In this document: in pieces, positions 1 through 8,437 of the stretch | Position numbering within the stretch: position 1 is the stretch's first letter | Layout of the letters: every line of letters begins with the position of its first letter | Assembly: GCF_001295925.1 (NCBI RefSeq) | Contig: NZ_LJHQ01000063.1 | Location: 19,300 to 83,299, forward strand | DNA length: 64,000 nt | DNA from: Allobosea sp. AAP35 | GTDB lineage: Bacteria; Pseudomonadota; Alphaproteobacteria; Rhizobiales; Beijerinckiaceae | Direction: 5' to 3' | Made by a program: the position numbers and the translations under genes | Notes under the pieces: generated by a model | Database searches by the model: none | Told to the model about the DNA's origin: nothing | The model's input: the letters and a program-made list of their open reading frames with translations, nothing else

Positions 1-123
1 GATGACGCCGCGCCTGGCATCCTGCAACTGCACCAGTGCGACACCGATCGCGACGACGGCGAGGCCTCCGAGCAAAAGCCGGATCCATCCCAAGGCAGGC
101 CGGCCCGGGCCGCTTATAGTCAT
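1..123 (-). CDS. Partial membrane-anchored protein, function unknown (N-terminal 41 residues)
   Basis: The ATG at 121-123 opens a reading frame that runs off the window edge. Its first 41 residues contain a hydrophobic stretch at about residues 14-32 (LLLGGLAVVAIGVALVQL) followed by a charged segment, as in a signal anchor. It starts 20 bases after the bchG stop on the same strand, so it is probably the last known member of a bchH-bchG transcript. The short N-terminus resembles the leader of membrane-anchored alpha/beta hydrolases, but no catalytic motif lies inside the window, so no function is assigned. Confidence 0.5.
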   Translation of the reverse strand, partial: MTISGPGRPALGWIRLLLGGLAVVAIGVALVQLQDARRGVI

Positions 124-143
124 GCCGCGCGCAAACCCACGGC

Positions 144-1070
144 CTAGAATCCCGCGGGCAGGCTGCGCACCGCGATCGCGCTCGCCATCATGCCGAAGAC
201 GAAGAGCGGCACGCCAAACCCGCTGTAGAACAGGGCCTTGCCGACGGGATCGCGCAGGAAGCGGCCCATCAGCACGAGTTGACCCGCCAGGAAGACAGCC
301 ACCACGACTGCCTCGACCGGCCGCTGCCAGTGCAGCAGCAGCGCGATCACCACGAATTGCGGCGCGGCCATGATCGCGCAGGCGGCGCGCGCCGCACCTT
401 GCGCCCCGAGCTGGACCGGCAGCGAGGCGATGCCCATCTGCCGGTCGCCCTCCATCGCCTTGAAGTCGTTGAGGGTCATGATGCCATGCGCGCCGAAGCT
501 GTAAAGCAGCGCCAGCGTCAGCACCGGCCAGGCTGGCAACGCACCGCCGAGCATCACCGCAGCGCCCGTCACCCAGGCCAGCCCCTCATAGGAAAACCCG
601 CAGGCCGCATTGCCGAGCCAGCCATTGCGCTTCAGCCGCAAGGGCGGCGCGCTGTAGGCCCAGGCGAGGAACAGCCCGAGACAGGTCGCGATCAGAACCC
701 AGGAGCCGAGCATCGAGGCGACCGCGAGCGACAGCCCGGTCCAGATCATCGCGATATACAGCCCCCAGCGTCCGGGAATCCGGCCCGAGGGAATCGGCCG
801 GTGCGGCTCGTTGATCGCATCGACCTCGCGGTCGTACCAATCGTTGATCGCCTGGCTCATCGCGCAGACCAGCGGCCCGGCCAGCACGATGCCCAAAGCC
901 GCAACGAGGGCATTGTCGACGATCGACACACCCGACGACACCACCCCGCAGGCAAAGGCCCACATCGGCGGAAACCAGGTGATCGGCTTGAGCAGTTCGA
1001 GCACGGCCGATGGCGCGGGATAGGTCCCGGTGGCAGCACGTGGGCCCAGCGTGGCGCCGGTCTCGCTCAT
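144..1070 (-). CDS. bchG: Bacteriochlorophyll a synthase BchG
   Basis: This 308-residue integral membrane prenyltransferase of the UbiA family esterifies bacteriochlorophyllide a with geranylgeranyl diphosphate, the step before BchP reduces the tail. Both Asp-rich motifs are visible: NDWYDREVD at about residue 76 and the second NDFKAMEGD in the C-terminal half. About eight hydrophobic segments follow the family pattern and the length is normal. Its ATG overlaps the bchH stop (ATGA), so the two genes are translationally coupled. That pairing is unusual, because bchG more commonly sits with bchP. The start is fixed by the overlap and by the conserved region beginning just after it. Confidence 0.96.
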   Translation of the reverse strand: MSETGATLGPRAATGTYPAPSAVLELLKPITWFPPMWAFACGVVSSGVSIVDNALVAALGIVLAGPLVCAMSQAINDWYDREVDAINEPHRPIPSGRIPGRWGLYIAMIWTGLSLAVASMLGSWVLIATCLGLFLAWAYSAPPLRLKRNGWLGNAACGFSYEGLAWVTGAAVMLGGALPAWPVLTLALLYSFGAHGIMTLNDFKAMEGDRQMGIASLPVQLGAQGAARAACAIMAAPQFVVIALLLHWQRPVEAVVVAVFLAGQLVLMGRFLRDPVGKALFYSGFGVPLFVFGMMASAIAVRSLPAGF

Positions 1071-4000
1071 GCCGCCGCATCCATACCGATACCCTCGAGC
1101 CGGTCCTCGAGCTCGTCGCCGGCCTGTTGAAGTGCAGCCAGCGTCGCCGCATCGGGCTTCCAGTATTGCCGCTGCTGCGCTTCGATCAGGCGGTTGGCGA
1201 GTTTGGCGGAGGCCGTGGGGTTCAGGGCCGCCAGCCGCTCGCGCATGGCCGGGTCGAGCAGATAGGTCTCGGTCAGCTTCTGGTAGACCCAGGGCTCGAC
1301 CTGGCCTGTCGTCGCCGACCAGCCCATCGTGTTGGTGACATGGGTTTCGATCTGCCGCACGCCCTCATAGCCATGCTTGAGCATGCCCTCATACCATTTC
1401 GGGTTGAGCATGCGGGTGCGCGTCTCCAGCGAGACCTGCTCGGAGAGCGTGCGCACCGTGCCTTCGCCCCGCGTCTGGTCGCCGATATAGACCGGCGTCG
1501 AGACACCGCCCCGGGCCCGCCGCACCGCGCGGCTGATGCCGCCCAGCGTGTCGAAATAATTGTCGACCGTGGTGACGCCGAGCTCGACCGAATCGAGATT
1601 CTGATAGGCGAGTTCGACGCCGCCGAGCACGCTCTTCAAGAGGTCCGGCTGCTGCACTGCCCGGCCGCCTACGCCATAGGCGAAGCCCTTGCGGCGCGTA
1701 TAGGTCTCGGCCAGCTCGTCCTCGTCCTGCCAGCGCCCGCTCTCGATCAGGTTGTTGACGTTCGAGCCATAGGCGCCCTCGGCATTGCCGAAGACGCGCA
1801 GCGACGCCGTTTCCAGATCGCAGCCATGCTGCGCCTGATAGGCGAGCGCATGCTTGCGCACGAAGTTCTGCTCCGGCGGCTCGTCGGCTGATGCCGCCAT
1901 GAAGGCGGCTTCCGCCAGAAGCCTGATCTGCAGCGGCAGCAGATCGCGGAAGATGCCCGAAAGCGACATCACCACATCGATGCGCGGGCGCTGGAGCTGG
2001 TCCTGCGGGATGAGCTGCGCACCCGCAAGCCGGCCATAGCTGTCGAAGCGCGGCGCGGCCCCCATCAGCGCCAGCGCCTGGGCGATCGGCGCCCCTTCTG
2101 TCTTGAGGTTGTCGGTGCCCCACAGCACCAGCGCGACGGTTTCGGGCAGCGGGTTGCCGTCCGCGAGATGGCGCTCGAGCAGCCGCGCAGCCTGTTTCGC
2201 GCCGTCCTGCACCGCATAGGCGCTGGGAATGCGGAACGGGTCGAAGCCATGCAGGTTGCGCCCGGTCGGCAGCACGGCCGGCGTCCGCAGCAGGTCGCCG
2301 CCCGGCGCCGGGCGGATGAAGCGCCCGTCGAGCCCGCGCATCAGGCCCTGAATCTCGTGGTCCTGCGCCAAATGCGCATCGGCGGCCGCCAGTTCGGTCA
2401 GCATCGCCAGCATGGCGCCCTGCGGGTCGAGACCCTGAGCCTTCAGCGCCCGCTCCGGGCTTCCCCCTGCGACGAGATCTTCGATCAGCGCACGGTCGGG
2501 CCGCAGGCCATGGCTCGATTCCGCCATCGCCAGCAGCATGTCGACGCGCTCTTCGGTCGAAAGCGGCTCGCCCACGACATGCAGGCCATGCGGGATCAGC
2601 GTGTATTCCAGCTCCAGCACCGTCTCGGTCAACCGGGCGACGTGCGGTTCCAGCTCCAGGCGGTTCCAGGCCGGTTCGGCCGGCGCGAGATCGAGCGCGG
2701 CCGCCTGGGCCTGGACCAGCACCGCCAGTTCGTCCTGCTCGCGCGTCTCTTCCGGGGACAATCCGCGCCAGCGGTCGAGCGAGCCCTTGAGCTCGATCAG
2801 CCCTCGATAGAGCCCGGCGGATGCCACCGGCGGCGTCAGATAGCTGATCAGCGTCGCCGCCCCGCGCCGTTTGGCGATCGCGCCCTCGGAGGGGTTGTTG
2901 GAGGCGTAAAGATAGATGTTGGGCAGATCGCCGATCAGCCGGTCGGGCCAGCACTGGGCCGAAAGCCCACTCTGCTTGCCCGGCATGAATTCGAGCGCGC
3001 CATGGGTGCCGAAATGCAGCACGGCATGGGCGCCGAAATCCTCGCGCATCCAGCGGTAGAAGGCCGAGAAGGCATGCGTCGGCGCAAAGCCCTTCTCGAA
3101 GAGCAGGCGCATCGGGTCGCCCTCATAGCCGAAGCTCGGCTGGATGCCGACGAAGACGTTGCCGAAGCGCTCGCCCAGCACGAAGATCGAGGAGCCATCG
3201 CTCTGCTGGCGGCCGGGCGCGGGGCCCCATTGCGCCTCGATCTCGGAAAGCCAGCGCTCGCGCCGGACATGCTCGCCCGCGCCGATCTTGACGTGGACAT
3301 TGGCCATGGCGCCAAAACGCGAGGCATTGCCCTCGATGATCGACTGCCGCAGCGCATCGACGCTGTCGGGAACCTCGACGCTGTAGCCCTCGGCCCGCAT
3401 CGCCAGCAGCGTCCGGTGCAGCGATTCAAACACCGAGAGATACGCCGCCGTGCCGGTGTTGCCGGCATTGGGCGGGAAGTTGAACAGCACGATGCCGATC
3501 TTGCGCGCGGCCCGGGCGGAGCGCCGCAGCGCCACCAGCTTGTCCGTGCGCGCGGCCAGCACTTCGGCGCGCTCGGCGCAGACATGCATGTCGCGCTGGC
3601 CTTCGCTCGCCGGGAAGCTGCAGGAGCGGGCGCAGCCGGTGCAATGCCCGGCGTTTTCGGTACGGCCGCCGAAGATGATCGGACCGGTCGCGCCGTCGAG
3701 CTCGGGGATCGCGACCATGATCGTGGCTTCGACCGGCAGCAGGCCCCGATCCGACGGGCCCCACTGGTCGAGCGTCTGGAACTCGGCCGGATGCGCCGCG
3801 ATATAGGGCACGTCGAGCCGCGCCAGGACTTCCTGCGCGGCGTGTGAATCATTATAGGCCGGCCCGCCGACCAGCGAGAACCCGGTCAGCGAGACCAGCG
3901 CGTCGATGACAGGGCGGCCGTTCCTGAAGAAGAAGGCGTCGATCGCCTCGCGCGCATCGAGCCCCGTGGCGAAGACCGGCAGGACATTGAGGCCGCGTGC

Positions 4001-4858
4001 CTCGAACGAGCGGATCACGCCATCGTAATGGGCGGAATTCCCGGCCAGCACATAGGAGCGCAGCACCAGCAGCCCGACCGTGCCCTTGGCACCGGCCCGC
4101 ACCGGCAGCTTGTCCGCCTCGGCGCTGACACGGCCCGGCATGGCCGGGTGATAGACGCCCGTTTCGGGATATGCGGCCGGCTTGCCGACCTTCAGCGTGC
4201 CGCGCAGGACGCGCCTTTCGCCATCGGCATAGCGATCGACGAGGAAGCGCACGAGATTGGCGATGTTCTCTTCCGAGCCCGCGAGCCAATATTGCAGCGT
4301 CAGGAAATAGGCGCGCACATCCTGGGCCGTGCCCGGGATGAAGCGCAGGATCTGCGGCAGCCGGCGCAGCATCTTCATCTGGCTGGCACCGCCGCCGGCC
4401 GGCTTGCCCTTGTTGCCGCGCAGCCGCTTGAGCAGGGCCATCGGGCCGCTCGACGGGCCGTCCATCCTGAAACGACCCAGCCGGGTCATCTTGGTGACCT
4501 CGCCGGCCGACATGATGCAGACCATCGCATCGCAGGCGTCGCGCCGTGCCTGCAGCGCCGGCATCAGCGGCAGGAAATGATCCTCCATGAACAGCATCGT
4601 GTTGATGATGATGTCGGCCGACGCGATCGCCTCGAGGCAACGCGCGAGCGTGCGCGGATCGGCGGACCATTCGGATGCGGCGTGAACGCTGAGCTCAAGG
4701 CCCGGCAGATCGCGCTTCAGCGCCAGATGCGCCCGCACTGTGGCGCTGGCGACATGGGTATCCATGGTGACGATGACGACGCGGACCGGCGTGGCGGCGA
4801 TGTCGGCCTTCCGGGGGCGGGCTCTGGCCATCGTGCCCATATCGTCGATTATGCCCAT
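1067..4858 (-). CDS. bchH: Magnesium chelatase subunit H BchH
   Basis: This 1263-residue porphyrin-binding subunit inserts Mg2+ into protoporphyrin IX together with BchI and BchD. It belongs to the CobN/BchH family. The N-terminal block (VRVVIVTMDTHVASA, MLFMEDHFLP, MSAGEVTKMTRLGRF) and the central LHFGTHGALEFMPGKQ motif are intact and the length is standard. The ATG at 4858 has a GAGGTG ribosome site about six bases upstream; a second in-frame ATG 21 bases downstream is possible. In most purple bacteria bchH lies between bchB and bchL; here it is alone, driven from its own promoter with PpsR boxes at 5173-5225, and coupled to bchG. Confidence 0.97.
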   Translation of the reverse strand: MGIIDDMGTMARARPRKADIAATPVRVVIVTMDTHVASATVRAHLALKRDLPGLELSVHAASEWSADPRTLARCLEAIASADIIINTMLFMEDHFLPLMPALQARRDACDAMVCIMSAGEVTKMTRLGRFRMDGPSSGPMALLKRLRGNKGKPAGGGASQMKMLRRLPQILRFIPGTAQDVRAYFLTLQYWLAGSEENIANLVRFLVDRYADGERRVLRGTLKVGKPAAYPETGVYHPAMPGRVSAEADKLPVRAGAKGTVGLLVLRSYVLAGNSAHYDGVIRSFEARGLNVLPVFATGLDAREAIDAFFFRNGRPVIDALVSLTGFSLVGGPAYNDSHAAQEVLARLDVPYIAAHPAEFQTLDQWGPSDRGLLPVEATIMVAIPELDGATGPIIFGGRTENAGHCTGCARSCSFPASEGQRDMHVCAERAEVLAARTDKLVALRRSARAARKIGIVLFNFPPNAGNTGTAAYLSVFESLHRTLLAMRAEGYSVEVPDSVDALRQSIIEGNASRFGAMANVHVKIGAGEHVRRERWLSEIEAQWGPAPGRQQSDGSSIFVLGERFGNVFVGIQPSFGYEGDPMRLLFEKGFAPTHAFSAFYRWMREDFGAHAVLHFGTHGALEFMPGKQSGLSAQCWPDRLIGDLPNIYLYASNNPSEGAIAKRRGAATLISYLTPPVASAGLYRGLIELKGSLDRWRGLSPEETREQDELAVLVQAQAAALDLAPAEPAWNRLELEPHVARLTETVLELEYTLIPHGLHVVGEPLSTEERVDMLLAMAESSHGLRPDRALIEDLVAGGSPERALKAQGLDPQGAMLAMLTELAAADAHLAQDHEIQGLMRGLDGRFIRPAPGGDLLRTPAVLPTGRNLHGFDPFRIPSAYAVQDGAKQAARLLERHLADGNPLPETVALVLWGTDNLKTEGAPIAQALALMGAAPRFDSYGRLAGAQLIPQDQLQRPRIDVVMSLSGIFRDLLPLQIRLLAEAAFMAASADEPPEQNFVRKHALAYQAQHGCDLETASLRVFGNAEGAYGSNVNNLIESGRWQDEDELAETYTRRKGFAYGVGGRAVQQPDLLKSVLGGVELAYQNLDSVELGVTTVDNYFDTLGGISRAVRRARGGVSTPVYIGDQTRGEGTVRTLSEQVSLETRTRMLNPKWYEGMLKHGYEGVRQIETHVTNTMGWSATTGQVEPWVYQKLTETYLLDPAMRERLAALNPTASAKLANRLIEAQQRQYWKPDAATLAALQQAGDELEDRLEGIGMDAAA

Positions 4859-5459
4859 GTCACGGCACCTCGGGCGTAGCGGACGCCGTCGCAGGAGCGC
4901 CGGCGGGTCGGCCTTGGGACCGTGATGCCAGCGAAGCGAGGAGCCGCCTCGTCGGACAGCCGATCATCGATCCGGACCGGAGCTCGGTCCTGGCAACAGC
5001 TGCGGCGCCCTGACCAGGGCGACAGGCGGAGGTGGGTATCGGGGTGCCGGCGCTGTCTGCGATCGGCCGGGTAAGCTCTGCACGAAACGTCATGGGACGC
5101 CCCCTGCCGACGACGTCAACCGGACTGCGGTTGCGCTCGCGGCTCTTGGAAGCTGAAGCCAAGCGATGTGAGTGTCAAGTTAGATTGACTATTTAAGACC
5201 CAAAAAATGTAATGTTGACTTTACAAATCCGGAGCTTTCGGTAGGGTCGATATCATAAGGTCCTTCCGGACCAGACGCCTTGCGCTGTAGCCAACACCGG
5301 CCCAGTCGATCGGGATCGTGCCGGGACAACCTGACTGAGCAAAGAATCGCATTGGAGATCGAGGCGGAAGATGATGTTTTTGCCGGTCCCGTCAGATCGG
5401 TGATCCAGCGCGACCGCGTGAATGCAGGCCTTCTCAACAAGGAATGGGCCTTCGTCGCC
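4859..5459. other. Divergent regulatory region between bchH and ppsR1
   Basis: About 600 bases separate the bchH start (leftward) from the chosen ppsR1 start (rightward). The stretch around 5165-5235 is markedly AT-rich against its surroundings and carries two TGT-N12-ACA-like boxes. Open frames crossing 4860-5162 and 5280-5459 show no recognisable protein. An upstream extension of PpsR1 to 5280 is formally open but does not resemble the family N-terminus. Confidence 0.6.
5173..5225. promoter_or_regulatory. Pair of PpsR/CrtJ boxes upstream of bchH and ppsR1
   Basis: Two palindromes of the PpsR type are visible. Box 1 at 5173-5190 (TGTCAAGTTAGATTGACT) deviates in the last base. Box 2 at 5208-5225 (TGTAATGTTGACTTTACA) is a perfect TGT-N12-ACA. 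They are 35 bases apart start to start and lie in the shared intergenic region, so they could control bchHG, ppsR1, or both. Confidence 0.7.
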
Positions 5460-6893
5460 ATGTCCTCCGGATCGTCACACAACCCTTCGACCGAACAGCC
5501 GGCTGGCGAACTCCGATCGGACGCGCTTTCGCCCTTTGCACGCCAGATCATCACGGCCGCATCAGACATCGCAGTCCTGCTCGACTCCGGCGGAAGGATC
5601 GCATCGGTTGTCAGCCTGCACAGCACAGGCGCCCGCGCCGACTGGATCGGCAGGCATTTCAGCGATGTCGTCTCGCCGGACAGCCAGGCCAAGGCGCTCG
5701 ATCTGATTGAAGGCGCGGCGTCCGAGCCCGGCCGGGTCAGCGAGATCAATCATCCCGCAGAGGACGGCGTGCACCAGGCTTTTCGGTACAAGATCGTGCG
5801 GGACGGCCATAGCGGGGCGCGGTGTCTGGTGGGGCAAGACCTCCTGCCCATCGCGGCGCTTCAGCAGCGCCTCATCGATGCCCAGCAGCTCATGGAACGG
5901 GAATATGCGCGGCTGCGCCTGGCCGAAACGCGCTATCGGATGATCTTCCACTCGTCGTCGGAGCCGATCCTGATCGCCGACTCCGTCACGTTCAAACTCC
6001 TCGAAGCCAACCCCGCAGCCTTGAGCGAGTTCGCGGTTGCCGCCGATCGCATCGGCAAGATCACGCTGCCATCGCTGTTTGCCCCGACGAGCGCAGACGC
6101 GCTGGAAACCATGCTGGCCACGGCGCGGGTCTCCGGCGAGGGGCAGGAGACCGACGTGTCGCGTCCCGGCACCAAGCGCAAGACCTGGGTTCGCGCCACG
6201 GCCTTTCGTCAGGACGGCGCCATCAATCTGCTGGTTCGGCTTCGCTTCGATGCGCAGGAGCCCGACATTCCCGCTGGCGACACGCCGTTGCGCCATTTGC
6301 ACGGGATGGTCGAACAGACGCCCGATGGCTGCGTCATCATCAGCCCGGAGCGCATCATCGTCCACGCCAACAAGGCCTTTCTCGAACTGGCACAACTCGC
6401 CTCGCGGCATCAGGCCATCGGCGAGCCGCTCGATCGCTGGCTCGGGCGGCCGGGAATCGACCTGCCGATGATCCAGGAGACGCTGGCCGATCACGGCGTC
6501 ATCCGGAACTTCCCGACGATCATCCGTGGCGCCTTCGGCAGCGTCGAGACCGTGGAACTGTCGGCGGTCACGGCCTGGGCCGGCGATGCAGGCTCGACCG
6601 GGCTGATCATCCGCAGCAAGGGAGCTCAAACCGCGCTGCAGGCCCCACGCGGCCAGGCCTTGCCACGATCCGTGGAACAGCTCTCGCAACTGGTCGGCCG
6701 CACGCCGCTGAAGGATATCGTGCGCGAGACGAGCGATGTGATCGAGAAGCTGTGTATCGAATCAGCGCTGGACCTGAGTAAGGACAACCGCGCCGCCGCC
6801 GCACAGATGCTCGGCCTCAGCCGCCAGAGCTTCTACGCCAAGCTCCGCCGCCATGGTCTCGGAGACCTCGACGACGAAAACGATCCGCTCTGA
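5460..6893 (+). CDS. ppsR1: PpsR/CrtJ-family photosynthesis regulator, first copy (PpsR1)
   Basis: This 477-residue DNA-binding regulator has the PpsR layout: an N-terminal PAS-like region, a Q-linker with coiled coil (LIDAQQLMEREYARLRLAETRYRM), two further PAS domains and a C-terminal Fis-type helix-turn-helix (MLGLSRQSFYAKLRRHG). The redox cysteine of the family in the HTH domain (IEKLC, residue 432) is kept, and two more cysteines lie at residues 122 and 291. The start was placed at ATG 5460 by similarity to the family N-terminus; no strong ribosome site is seen. It is divergent from bchH and convergent with the bchP operon. The second copy is at 9951-11399. Confidence 0.9.
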   Translation: MSSGSSHNPSTEQPAGELRSDALSPFARQIITAASDIAVLLDSGGRIASVVSLHSTGARADWIGRHFSDVVSPDSQAKALDLIEGAASEPGRVSEINHPAEDGVHQAFRYKIVRDGHSGARCLVGQDLLPIAALQQRLIDAQQLMEREYARLRLAETRYRMIFHSSSEPILIADSVTFKLLEANPAALSEFAVAADRIGKITLPSLFAPTSADALETMLATARVSGEGQETDVSRPGTKRKTWVRATAFRQDGAINLLVRLRFDAQEPDIPAGDTPLRHLHGMVEQTPDGCVIISPERIIVHANKAFLELAQLASRHQAIGEPLDRWLGRPGIDLPMIQETLADHGVIRNFPTIIRGAFGSVETVELSAVTAWAGDAGSTGLIIRSKGAQTALQAPRGQALPRSVEQLSQLVGRTPLKDIVRETSDVIEKLCIESALDLSKDNRAAAAQMLGLSRQSFYAKLRRHGLGDLDDENDPL

Positions 6894-6920
6894 GCCGGGC
6901 GGAGGAGCGACAGCCGCGCG

Positions 6921-7217
6921 TCAGGGCTGCCGGGTCAGGGCCGCAGCGGGTGACCCGCCCCGGCGCAGGCGCATCGTGATGTCGGCTGCATGGGCGAGAC
7001 CGCCCAGTGTCAGCGCGGCCAGGGTCAGGCGCGGATCAGCCCCGACCGCCACCGTCCGCAGCGCCAGCAACAGCCCCAGGCCCGACAGGACCGTCAGCAA
7101 CAGGGCGCGACGCGGCGACGAGGAGCCACGCCACGAGGCCACCCCGATCAGCACGAGTTCGAGGGCGATGACCGCGAGCGCCAGGTCGATCGTCGTGACG
7201 AGCGGCGGCAGCGGCAT
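6921..7217 (-). CDS. Small membrane protein downstream of bchP
   Basis: This 98-residue ORF starts with an ATG that shares one base with the bchP stop (TGATG), which argues for translation coupled to bchP. It has about three hydrophobic segments (LALAVIALELVLIGVA, ALLLTVLSGLGLLLALRTVAV, LTLAALTLGGLAHAADI) and a short Arg-rich tail. No enzyme motif is visible. It ends 27 bases from the convergent ppsR1 stop. A role alongside geranylgeranyl reductase at the membrane is an inference from position only. Confidence 0.65.
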   Translation of the reverse strand: MPLPPLVTTIDLALAVIALELVLIGVASWRGSSSPRRALLLTVLSGLGLLLALRTVAVGADPRLTLAALTLGGLAHAADITMRLRRGGSPAAALTRQP

Positions 7218-8437
7218 CAGCGCGCCATGCCCAGCAGATGGCTGAGATCGTTGAAGAACACCCGGACATGCGCCAAGAACTTGCCGCGCACGAGCTCCTT
7301 GTTCATGTAGGAATCCCAGGTCAGCTTCTGGACGTCGGGGTTGCGGCAGAGCTTGACGAATTGTTCCCGGCGCTTGTCGTTGCGGTACCAGATCCACTGC
7401 AGCAGGCCGAGGATGAAGAACACCCGGCCGTGATCGGCCATGAAGCGCTTGCGCGCGGTGGCGAGTGCGCGTGCATCGCCGGTGCGCAGCGCGAGTTGCA
7501 CCGCCTCGCCCGCCAGCCGCCCGCACAGCATCGCGTAATAGATGCCTTCGCCCGAGGCCGGCGCGACCACGCCGGCGGCATCGCCGGCGAGCAGCACGTC
7601 GCGGCCATTGTCCCATTTCTTCATCGGCTTCATCGGAATCGGCGCGCCCTCGCGCCGGATCGTCTCGGCGCCGTCGAGCCCGGCATCGCGCCGCAGCAGC
7701 GTGACTGCGTCCTTGAGCGAAAAGCCCTTATGGGCGCTGCCGGTGCCGATGCTTGCCGTCTCGCCATGTGGAAAGACCCAGCCGTAGAAATCCGGCGAAA
7801 TGCGCCCCTGATAGATCACGTCGCAGCGCTTGGCGTCGTAGCGCGGGTTCGCCTGGGCCGGCACGCGGACGATCTCATGATAGGCGAAAACGAAGGGCGG
7901 CCGCTTGCTGCCGGGCATCGCGGCGCGGGCAAGATTCGAATTGGCCCCGTCGGCACCGATCACCATGCGCGCTCGGATACTGGTCGAAGCGCCGCCATCC
8001 TTGAGGCGGATCTGCAGCCGCGCCGTGCCGTCGGCGTCGCGCTCGAACCGTTCGAACGTCCCCGTCATCCGGTGCGCGCCGGATTGGGCAGCTCTGACGC
8101 GCAGCCATTCGTCGAAATGCTCGCGGTCGACCATCCCGACATACCCATCCCCGATTGGCATATCGACGCCCGTCTCGGACGGCGCGACCATGCGGGCGCA
8201 GGCGATGCGCGCGACGATCTGCGACGGTGGAATCGCGAAATCGCGGATGGCACGCGGCGGGATCGCACCGCCGCAGGGCTTGATGCGGCCCGCGCGGTCG
8301 AGCAGCAGGACCTTGTGGCCGGCCCGTGCAAGATCGTCCGCAGCTGTCGCACCGGACGGTCCGCCGCCGACGATCGCGACGTCATAGGTGAGGTCTGCTT
8401 CGTGCGGCATCGGCGGCGTCTTCGTCATGACGGTCAT
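7217..8437 (-). CDS. bchP: Geranylgeranyl diphosphate/bacteriochlorophyll reductase BchP
   Basis: This 406-residue flavoprotein reduces the geranylgeranyl tail of bacteriochlorophyll stepwise to phytyl. The N-terminus has the FAD dinucleotide fold GGGPSGATAADDLARAG at about residue 23, a second family motif GADGANSNLARAA in the middle, and GDAAGVVAPASGEGIYYAM near residue 285. Length and order match the GGR family. Its ATG overlaps the stop of the upstream PucC-like gene, and a small membrane ORF follows with a one-base overlap, so three genes form a tight operon behind the PpsR boxes at 9887-9939. Confidence 0.96.
   Translation of the reverse strand: MTVMTKTPPMPHEADLTYDVAIVGGGPSGATAADDLARAGHKVLLLDRAGRIKPCGGAIPPRAIRDFAIPPSQIVARIACARMVAPSETGVDMPIGDGYVGMVDREHFDEWLRVRAAQSGAHRMTGTFERFERDADGTARLQIRLKDGGASTSIRARMVIGADGANSNLARAAMPGSKRPPFVFAYHEIVRVPAQANPRYDAKRCDVIYQGRISPDFYGWVFPHGETASIGTGSAHKGFSLKDAVTLLRRDAGLDGAETIRREGAPIPMKPMKKWDNGRDVLLAGDAAGVVAPASGEGIYYAMLCGRLAGEAVQLALRTGDARALATARKRFMADHGRVFFILGLLQWIWYRNDKRREQFVKLCRNPDVQKLTWDSYMNKELVRGKFLAHVRVFFNDLSHLLGMAR

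Noticed and set aside
5280..5459. 60-residue N-terminal extension of PpsR1
   Set aside because: The segment does not resemble PpsR proteins and lies in the promoter region; the second PpsR has no such extension.
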